From NCBI GenBank assembly GCA_041685075.1, contig JAWLGN010000305.1:1-6545 (forward strand): a stretch of DNA of 6,545 nt, in the 5' to 3' direction. Shown in pieces: positions 1-5,028 of this stretch. The stretch comes from JAMCRM01 sp041685075 (GTDB lineage Bacteria > Acidobacteriota > Terriglobia > Bryobacterales > Bryobacteraceae). Both the position numbers and the translations under genes were made by a program. Positions within the stretch are counted from its first letter, which is position 1. Each line of letters opens with the position of its first letter. Below the pieces are notes generated by a model. That model saw only the letters and a program-made list of their open reading frames with translations. It was not told the origin of the DNA and searched no databases.

Positions 1-44
1 ATAAGTGCCCGGATCGCGTATTCCGTGGAGCGGGAGTAGATCAT
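1..44 (-). CDS. Rrf2-family transcriptional regulator, N-terminal fragment running off the left edge
   Basis: Reading leftward from an ATG at 44-42, the first 14 codons give MIYSRSTEYAIRAL and stay open to the window edge. This matches the start of helix 1 in Rrf2-family winged-helix regulators (IscR, NsrR, RirA, CymR), which typically begin M-[IKL]-x-S-[RK]-x-x-[ED]-YA-[IL]-RAL. A Shine-Dalgarno AGGA (plus-strand TCCT at 50-53) lies 5 bases before the ATG, which supports the start. Family members are small dimeric DNA-binding proteins of about 130-170 residues, and many carry three cysteines that bind a [2Fe-2S] or [4Fe-4S] cluster. Those cysteines would lie outside the window, so the sensed signal cannot be inferred. 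The gene is divergent from the TonB-dependent receptor. The family call rests on 14 residues plus the start signals and the operator-like sequence upstream; no alternative family fits as well. Confidence 0.72.
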   Translation of the reverse strand, partial: MIYSRSTEYAIRAL

Positions 45-54
45 AGACGTCCTG

Positions 55-79
55 CTTTCAGACTAATTTAGATGATTAT
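55..79. promoter_or_regulatory. Putative IscR/Rrf2-type operator upstream of the Rrf2-like gene
   Basis: The core GACTAATTTAG (61-71) fits GACTRWWWYAG, the centre of the E. coli IscR type 1 site as I recall it (ATASYYGACTRWWWYAGTCRRSTAT), at every position. Over the full 25 bases I count 18 agreements. The right flank (GATTAT, 74-79) fits RRSTAT at 5 of 6 positions, while the left flank fits poorly. The exact dyad is only CTAA-T-TTAG (63-71). It lies about 18 bases before the minus-strand ATG and overlaps -10-like hexamers, so a bound protein could repress transcription of the regulator's own gene. Family-level recognition is an inference; no binding data can be derived here. Confidence 0.45.
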
Positions 80-213
80 CCGAAATGATTGGACGCAGGG
101 CGGGCGGCCCCTGTGACAGAATCGAACGCGCTGAAGTGTGAGAAATCATCCATGTAACGGCCTGCGAACGTGAGTCCGGTTGCACGCCAGCTCGCGTCGG
201 CCCTTCCCGCAGC

Positions 214-243
214 TTGACCCGGAGAGGACCGCGGCTGTACACT
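214..243 (+). promoter_or_regulatory. Candidate sigma70-type promoter for the receptor gene
   Basis: TTGACC (214-219, 5 of 6 to TTGACA) is followed after 18 bases by TACACT (238-243, 4 of 6 to TATAAT). Transcription would start near 250 and leave a leader of about 175 bases before the receptor ATG. It is the best -35/-10 pair I found on the plus strand in this gap. Promoter consensus in Acidobacteriota is poorly constrained, so this is only a candidate. Confidence 0.4.
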
Positions 244-287
244 GCCTGCACAAATTGGAGCGACCAAAGTACTCCAGCGCGGGGCTG

Positions 288-317
288 GCCCGTCGCCGAA
301 CGGGAAGTCCGGCGGGC
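288..317 (+). promoter_or_regulatory. Two overlapping, mutually exclusive hairpins in the receptor leader
   Basis: An 8-bp stem with one G-T wobble can form between 288-295 (GCCCGTCG) and 310-317 (CGGCGGGC). A shorter 5-bp hairpin, CCCGT (289-293) with ACGGG (300-304) and a 6-base loop, uses the same 5' arm and so competes with it. A third small hairpin, CCAGC/GCTGG (274-278 with 284-288), lies just before and shares base 288. No U-tract follows either hairpin, so a simple terminator is not supported. GC-rich DNA forms such stems by chance, so the functional claim is weak. Confidence 0.2.
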
Positions 318-403
318 TGCAGCGATGATCCTCGCTTGGCATGATGTCCCCTTTTGTACTCGCGGTGTGGACCGGAAGTGGTGCGGGCATGAGCGGAGCA
401 AGG

Positions 404-421
404 ACAGGGAGAACAGGGAGA
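404..421 (+). repeat. Perfect 9-bp tandem repeat duplicating the Shine-Dalgarno sequence
   Basis: ACAGGGAGA occurs twice head-to-tail (404-412 and 413-421). Each copy holds an AGGGAG motif (406-411 and 415-420). The second copy ends 5 bases before the receptor ATG at 426, good spacing for a ribosome binding site and the reason for choosing that start. The first copy is 14 bases from the ATG, too far to serve it directly. Gain or loss of a unit by slippage would change local ribosome-binding potential without touching the coding sequence. Confidence 0.75.
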
Positions 422-425
422 TAGG

Positions 426-3400
426 ATGAAACGAACACGGGATACGGCGGTTTTCATTGTGGCGCTGGCGGTCCTCATGGCCACCTTCGGCGCACCCATG
501 GGATTGTACGCGCAGACCACGGGAACTATCAACGGTTTCATCACCGACCAGACCGGGGCCGTGGTGCCGGATGCGAAAGTGACCGCCACGCTGGTCCAGC
601 AGAACATTACGCGCACCGCGCAATCGAACCTGGAAGGCTACTACATCTTCAACGCACTACCGCCCGGCGAGTACCGCCTCGCAGTGGAGAAGGAAGGTTT
701 CCAAAAGCTTGTGCGCAGCGAGATTGCACTCGCGGTGAACCAGAACCTCCGCGCCGACCTGAACCTGCGGGTCGGACAGGTGGCCGAAATTCTGGAGGTG
801 ACGGCCGCGGCGCCCTTGGTGGACACCCGGTCGGGCACGCTTTCCAGCCTGGTGGACGACCGCCGCGTGGTGGACCTGCCGCTCAACGGCCGCAACGTGA
901 TCTCGCTGGCGGCCACTCTGCCCGGCATTCTCAGCGTGGTGGCGCCCCAGCAGCTTACCGACGCCCGCAGCGGTCCCCTGATGAACGTCAACGGCAGCGT
1001 CACCACCCAGAACCTGTTCACATTCGACGGCGGCATTTTCTTCAATCCGTCCCGGAACACCGGGATGAACTATCCTCCGCCGGACGCTTTGCAGGAATTC
1101 AGCATCCAGACGGCCAGCTTTTCCGCCGAGTACGGCCGCAATGCGGGGTCGCAGGTGAACGTGGTATCGAAGTCCGGCACCAACGAGTTCCATGGCTCGG
1201 CCTGGGAATTTCTGCGGAACAACAAGCTGAATGCCCGAAACTTCTTCGCCGCGCGTGTGCCGACGAAGATCCAGAACCAGTACGGAGTCGCGGCCGGTGG
1301 TCCCATCAAGCGGAATAAGCTCTTCTTTTTCGGATCGTTCCAAAGACTGAACTACCGGGCCGAGGCGGTAGGGGTCAACCTGAACGTCCCTTCAGAGGCG
1401 ATCCGGAGCGGTGATTTTCGCGGGCTTTCCCGGACCCTCACCAACCCGGTGGACACCCTCACCGGGCAGCCGTTCACCGACGGCGGGGGAAAGCCGTGCA
1501 TCATGGGCAACGTCGTCAGCCCGACTTGCATCACCACCATGGCGAAGAATCTGCTTCCCTACATCCCGCAGTCTCCGACCGGACGCGTAACCACCCTGGA
1601 CCCAACGCCGCAGGATGGCTCGATGTACCTGATGCGCACGGACTGGAACGTCAGCGATCAACACATCGTCTCGGCGAACGTTTTCCTCGACCGCAACACC
1701 AGGGACCGGCCCATGTTCCGCGCCGGAAACGTTCCCGGCTACCTGGGAAGCTACCTGGACCAGGGGACTACCAAAGCTACCCTGAACGATACGTACACGT
1801 TCAGCCCTACGGTGCTCAACCAGGCTACCCTCACGTTTCTGCGCTCGGCATCCAACTCCGACGTCACCGATACCGTGACCCACGACGAGATCGGGGTCAA
1901 CCTGCCGTTCTATCCCGAGAGCGGACGCCTTGGAGTGAGCATCGGCGATATCAGCTTCGGAAGCGGGAGCAGGGTGCTGTTCGTCAGCAACAACTGGCAG
2001 TTCCGCAACCAGACGACCTGGACCGCCGGCCGCCACAACCTGAAGTTCGGCGGGGAGTGGCTACACCTCACCTTCCTGCAGATCTTCCTGGGATCGACTT
2101 CGATGTCGTTCAACGGCAGCCGGACGGGGGACCCGATGGCCGATTTTCTAATCGGGACCTTCACCCAGACGAACGGCGGATTCGGCATCCGGACGAACGA
2201 TAACATCCAGGACGCACCCAGCCTGTTCATTCAGGACGATTTCAAAGCGCACCCCAGGCTCACCTTGAGCTTCGGCCTGAGGTGGGAGCCGCTCTTTCCA
2301 TGGGTGGACAAGTACGACCGCCTGACGAGCCTGGCGGCGGCCGGGTCCAACGTCCGCTCCACCCGGTTTCCCGATGCTCCTCCCGGCTTGCTGTTCGCCG
2401 GCGATCCGGGCGTGCCCCGTACCATCGCCGGTCCGGACAAGAACAACTTCGCTCCGCGATTCGGCTTCGCATGGGACATCTTCGGTAACGGGCAAACCAG
2501 TGTACGGGGCTCCTACGGGATCTTTTACGATTCCATCAAGGCCGACTCGGTATCGCAGGAGGGAGCGCCCTGGGCCGGGAATTTCCGCATCTATGACGGA
2601 AGGGCGGCGGATCCTTTTGGTTCGCTGGGCCTGACGCCGCCTCCGGTGGCACCCGCCGGGGAGGGATTCGGCTGCGTGGATGTCCCCCGCTTTCCCGGCG
2701 TCGAATGCAGCAGATTTCCCGTGCCCATCTCCGGGCTGTTCATCTCCAGCGACCTCACCACCCCCTACGTGCAGAGCTGGAACCTGACGGTGCAGCAACA
2801 GCTCACCTCGAACCTCATGGTGCAGGGCTCCTACATCGGCAAGATCGGGACCCATCTGGACGGCTGGTGGGGCCCCAACCCGGCGCGTTACATCACCGAC
2901 CCCATTACGGGTGAGGCGCCGTCGCTCCAGAACGTCAACAACCGCGTTAGGATCGCGCCTGGCATTCTGGCGGCCAACATTACCGAACTGGCCACCCACT
3001 GGCGGAGCTGGTATCACTCGTTCCAGGCCCAGGTGGTCCGGCGCTTCACGGGGGGCCTGTCCCTCTCGGCATCCTATACGCTGGGCAAGTCGATCGATCT
3101 CGTCCGGCAGAACATCGGGAACTACAGCCTGGCCAATCCTTTCGATGCGAGGTCGAACCGCGGCCGTTCGGACTTCGACCGCCGCCATGCCTTTGTGGCT
3201 TCCTGGCTTTGGAGCCCCACCTGGAGGCTGAACAACGCCGCCGGAAGACTGCTGTTCGAAAACTGGACGTTCACGGGCATCCATACCGTGCAAAGTGGCT
3301 ACCCCTTCACGATTTACATGGGTGACGACGTCGCTCAGGACGGCGTGAGCGGGGGCCAGCAGCACGGCATGCTGGTGCCTGGGGCCGAAGTAGCGCGGAA

Positions 3401-3752
3401 ACACTCGAGCCGGGACGACATGATCGCCAAATTCTTCAACACCGAGGCCTTTGTCCCTACCGTCCAGGTGCCGCGCGGAGTTTACGGGGATTCGGGCCGT
3501 AACATTATCAGCGGTCCGGGATTCGTCAACACGGATTTCTCGGCGATGAAAGACTTTCCCATCAAGGAGCGCTTCCGGATCCAGTTCCGTGCCGAATTCT
3601 TCAATGTCTTCAACCAGGTGCGGTTGGGCTGCTCGGACACCACCTGGGGGTGCTCGGACCCATCGGCGGTTGTAAACTCCCCTAGTTTCGGACAGATCAG
3701 GAGCGCCGGCTCGCCGCGGGAAATTCAGTTCGCGCTGAAGTTCCTGTGGTAG
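426..3752 (+). CDS. Oar-like TonB-dependent receptor with carboxypeptidase-regulatory-like domain
   Basis: A 1108-residue outer-membrane protein predicted to bind a ligand outside the cell and import it using TonB/ExbBD energy. Residues 1-29 are a Sec signal peptide: basic KRTR, then a hydrophobic stretch, cleavage likely after Ala29. Residues about 33-117 form a carboxypeptidase-regulatory-like beta-sandwich (GxVxDxTGAxVPxAxV start, then the GYYxFxxLPPGEYxL motif). Residues 121-127 (EILEVTA) resemble a TonB box. The plug follows, with the acidobacterial signature VVDLPLNGRNVISLAATLPG (148-167) and a second block with EFSIQTASFSAEYGRNAG (224-241). The rest is a beta-barrel ending in FALKFLW; a C-terminal aromatic residue is the usual outer-membrane insertion signal. 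Length is typical of the acidobacterial family. There are exactly six cysteines, in three close pairs (358/368, 750/761, 1069/1076), probably loop disulfides. ATG at 426 has a good Shine-Dalgarno. These receptors are usually annotated without substrate. A glycan ligand is suggested only by the downstream genes; a metal or other complex is possible given the neighbouring Rrf2-like gene. Confidence 0.93.
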   Translation: MKRTRDTAVFIVALAVLMATFGAPMGLYAQTTGTINGFITDQTGAVVPDAKVTATLVQQNITRTAQSNLEGYYIFNALPPGEYRLAVEKEGFQKLVRSEIALAVNQNLRADLNLRVGQVAEILEVTAAAPLVDTRSGTLSSLVDDRRVVDLPLNGRNVISLAATLPGILSVVAPQQLTDARSGPLMNVNGSVTTQNLFTFDGGIFFNPSRNTGMNYPPPDALQEFSIQTASFSAEYGRNAGSQVNVVSKSGTNEFHGSAWEFLRNNKLNARNFFAARVPTKIQNQYGVAAGGPIKRNKLFFFGSFQRLNYRAEAVGVNLNVPSEAIRSGDFRGLSRTLTNPVDTLTGQPFTDGGGKPCIMGNVVSPTCITTMAKNLLPYIPQSPTGRVTTLDPTPQDGSMYLMRTDWNVSDQHIVSANVFLDRNTRDRPMFRAGNVPGYLGSYLDQGTTKATLNDTYTFSPTVLNQATLTFLRSASNSDVTDTVTHDEIGVNLPFYPESGRLGVSIGDISFGSGSRVLFVSNNWQFRNQTTWTAGRHNLKFGGEWLHLTFLQIFLGSTSMSFNGSRTGDPMADFLIGTFTQTNGGFGIRTNDNIQDAPSLFIQDDFKAHPRLTLSFGLRWEPLFPWVDKYDRLTSLAAAGSNVRSTRFPDAPPGLLFAGDPGVPRTIAGPDKNNFAPRFGFAWDIFGNGQTSVRGSYGIFYDSIKADSVSQEGAPWAGNFRIYDGRAADPFGSLGLTPPPVAPAGEGFGCVDVPRFPGVECSRFPVPISGLFISSDLTTPYVQSWNLTVQQQLTSNLMVQGSYIGKIGTHLDGWWGPNPARYITDPITGEAPSLQNVNNRVRIAPGILAANITELATHWRSWYHSFQAQVVRRFTGGLSLSASYTLGKSIDLVRQNIGNYSLANPFDARSNRGRSDFDRRHAFVASWLWSPTWRLNNAAGRLLFENWTFTGIHTVQSGYPFTIYMGDDVAQDGVSGGQQHGMLVPGAEVARKHSSRDDMIAKFFNTEAFVPTVQVPRGVYGDSGRNIISGPGFVNTDFSAMKDFPIKERFRIQFRAEFFNVFNQVRLGCSDTTWGCSDPSAVVNSPSFGQIRSAGSPREIQFALKFLW

Positions 3753-3769
3753 TCTCGGTTTGTTATGGA

Positions 3770-3797
3770 GGTGCGGAGCTGCTCGGCGCTCCGCACC
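3770..3797 (+). promoter_or_regulatory. Perfect 10-bp inverted repeat between receptor and acyltransferase genes
   Basis: GGTGCGGAGC (3770-3779) pairs perfectly with GCTCCGCACC (3788-3797) across an 8-base loop. The hairpin begins 17 bases after the receptor stop and ends 9 bases before the acyltransferase Shine-Dalgarno. No run of T follows, so it is not a standard intrinsic terminator. It could protect the 3' end of the receptor mRNA, cause partial termination, or simply be a processing site that lowers downstream expression. The structure is seen directly; the role is inference. Confidence 0.5.
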
Positions 3798-3806
3798 GGG
3801 TCTCAG

Positions 3807-3816
3807 AAAGGAGAGG
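3807..3816 (+). promoter_or_regulatory. Strong ribosome binding site that fixes the acyltransferase start
   Basis: AAAGGAGAGG contains AGGAG (3809-3813) with 5 bases to the ATG at 3819. An earlier in-frame ATG at 3765 would add 18 residues, but it has no Shine-Dalgarno at proper spacing and its codons run through the inverted repeat. The later start is therefore preferred. Confidence 0.8.
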
Positions 3817-3818
3817 CC

Positions 3819-4937
3819 ATGGCGACAGTGATTTCGGGTGCCAATCAGGCGGCGGCCCAGCCGCCAGCGAAAGCTTCGGGCGGCCGGCTCGTGAGCCTGG
3901 ACGCCTACCGTGGGTTCATCATGCTGGTGCTGGTTTCCGGGGGCCTCGGTTTTTCCGTGCTGCGGAACTATCCGGGCTGGGAGTGGCTCGCCGCGCAGGT
4001 CAACCATGTCCCGTGGGAAGGTTGCACGTTCTGGGACCTCATCCAGCCGGCGTTTACCTTCATGGTGGGGATGGCCATGCCGTTCGCCATCGCCAAGCGC
4101 AGGGCCGAAGGCGCGGCGGATGCGGCCGTATTCCGGCACGTTGCCTACCGCGCTTTCATGCTGATCGTCCTGAGCAATATCTACTCGAATTGGGGACCCA
4201 GAGACTCGCAACTGCGCCTGCAATTCATCAACGTGCTCTCGCAGATCGGGTTCGGCTACTTCATCTGTTACCTGATTCTGCGGCAGCGGTTTCGCATTCA
4301 GCTCATCCTGGGCGGCGCCATGCTGGTGGGCTTCTGGGCGTTGTTCGCGCTGTTCCCCGGGCCCGAGGGCCCCTGGTCGAGGACCGGCAATATCGGCGCG
4401 CTGATCGACCTGAGGATTCTGGGGTACAACTACTCGGGGCACTATACCACCATCAACTTCATCGGGAACGCCGTCACGATCCTCTTCGGATGCTGGGCCG
4501 GCCTGCTGGTGCGGACCGAGAAATCGCACCTGTACAAGCTGAAGGTGCTGCTGGCTTGCGGCGTCGCCGGGCTGGCGTTGGGCCTGATGCTCGAGCCGTT
4601 TAACCCCATGATCAAGCGCCTGTGGACGGCCTCGTTCACCTTCTTCAGCGCCGGCTGGGTGCTGCTGATGCTGGCGGCGTTCTACTGGATTGTCGAGGTG
4701 AAGCAGATAAAGAAGTGGACCTTCCCGCTCGTTGTGGTGGGAATGAACTCGATCTTCATCTACTCGCTCGGCCAGATTGGCATCCAGGGCTGGCTGTCGC
4801 GGGGGCTGGGCAATTTCACCAAGAACTTCGCGTTTCTCGGCGACCTCGGCAGAATCCCGCACAACGCCCTGGTGATGTTGTGCCTGTGGTACGTCTGCTA
4901 CTGGCTGTACCGGCGCAAGATCTTTTTCAAGATTTGA
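3819..4937 (+). CDS. Membrane acyltransferase of the heparan-alpha-glucosaminide N-acetyltransferase-like (DUF5009, COG4299) family
   Basis: A 372-residue polytopic inner-membrane protein. The family, which includes human lysosomal HGSNAT and bacterial NagX-type proteins, moves an acetyl group from cytosolic acetyl-CoA across the membrane to a sugar amine or hydroxyl. The characteristic opening is present: RLVSLDAYRGF (23-33), then VNHVPWEGCTFWDLIQPAFTFMVG (61-84), equivalent to the H-x-x-W-x-G-x-x-x-x-D-[LF]-x-x-P block. His63 aligns with the His proposed as the acetyl carrier in HGSNAT. Further family blocks are INVLSQIGFGYF (137-148), FNPMIKRLWTASFTFFSAGW (261-280, with the conserved K-x-x-W-T-x-S-F) and VVGMNSIFIYSL (306-317). 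I see roughly ten hydrophobic segments, at about 32-46, 74-92, 108-123, 137-155, 159-179, 212-231, 242-258, 270-291, 301-322 and 349-365. The C-terminus is basic (RRKIFFKI), probably cytosolic. The gene lies 66 bases after the receptor and is likely co-transcribed, subject to the intervening hairpin. The substrate is unknown. Confidence 0.87.
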   Translation: MATVISGANQAAAQPPAKASGGRLVSLDAYRGFIMLVLVSGGLGFSVLRNYPGWEWLAAQVNHVPWEGCTFWDLIQPAFTFMVGMAMPFAIAKRRAEGAADAAVFRHVAYRAFMLIVLSNIYSNWGPRDSQLRLQFINVLSQIGFGYFICYLILRQRFRIQLILGGAMLVGFWALFALFPGPEGPWSRTGNIGALIDLRILGYNYSGHYTTINFIGNAVTILFGCWAGLLVRTEKSHLYKLKVLLACGVAGLALGLMLEPFNPMIKRLWTASFTFFSAGWVLLMLAAFYWIVEVKQIKKWTFPLVVVGMNSIFIYSLGQIGIQGWLSRGLGNFTKNFAFLGDLGRIPHNALVMLCLWYVCYWLYRRKIFFKI

Positions 4938-4972
4938 GAACACGGGCGCTCGAACGGGCAGCGTAGTGGGGC

Positions 4973-5002
4973 TTGAGCCGCAAAGCGGCCGGGCCTTAGA
5001 AT
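4973..5002 (+). promoter_or_regulatory. Candidate promoter for the isomerase-like gene
   Basis: TTGAGC (4973-4978, 4 of 6 to TTGACA) and TAGAAT (4997-5002, 5 of 6 to TATAAT) are separated by 18 bases in the 91-bp gap. Transcription would start near 5009, leaving a leader of about 20 bases. This suggests the third gene can be transcribed apart from the first two. A small stem GCCGC-AAA-GCGGC (4977-4989) lies within the spacer, without a T-run, and is too weak to call a terminator. Confidence 0.35.
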
Positions 5003-5028
5003 AACTTCGGAGTCCGGGACCTGAAACT

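Larger units (their letters stand above)
45..425. other. Divergent intergenic region between the Rrf2-like gene and the receptor gene
   Basis: These 381 bases contain no convincing gene. The left end (about 61-90) is clearly AT-richer than the rest and carries the operator-like sequence beside the minus-strand start. The centre holds a candidate plus-strand promoter at 214-243. The right half holds short GC-rich hairpins (274-288, 288-317) and ends in a duplicated Shine-Dalgarno unit. A 5-bp stem CAGGG/CCCTG (96-100 with 109-113) sits near the left end. Minus-strand -10-like hexamers for the Rrf2-like gene are GATAAT (plus 75-80) and TAAATT (plus 65-70), but neither has a convincing -35 at the right spacing. 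No tRNA or recognisable riboswitch was seen. Confidence 0.7.

Noticed and set aside
336..360. TTGGCATGATGTCCCC as a sigma54 -24/-12 element
   Set aside because: The GG at 338-339 is not followed by GC at the required 10-base spacing (350-351 is CC).
214..429. Plus-strand 71-codon open frame just before the receptor
   Set aside because: It starts at a TTG that belongs to the candidate -35 hexamer, has no Shine-Dalgarno, overlaps the receptor ATG and shows no recognisable protein features.
63..623. Minus-strand open frames overlapping the receptor start and the divergent gap (63-623, 76-438, 146-616)
   Set aside because: They overlap each other and the signal peptide region, have low-complexity Arg/Ser/Pro composition and show no family resemblance. 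The Rrf2-like start at 44 explains the minus strand better.
3765..3818. Upstream in-frame ATG adding 18 residues to the acyltransferase
   Set aside because: No suitable ribosome binding site, and the codons run through the inverted repeat. ATG 3819 has a strong AGGAG at 5 bases.
2148..4943. Very long open frame of 931 codons on the minus strand
   Set aside because: It runs antisense to the receptor and the acyltransferase, both of which have clear domains. Its translation is rich in Arg, Pro, Gly, His and Gln with no recognisable domain, as expected from the complement of GC-rich codons.
4977..4989. GCCGC-AAA-GCGGC stem as the terminator of the acyltransferase gene
   Set aside because: Only 5 bp with a 3-base loop and no T-run after it; too weak to call, and it lies inside the spacer of a candidate promoter.
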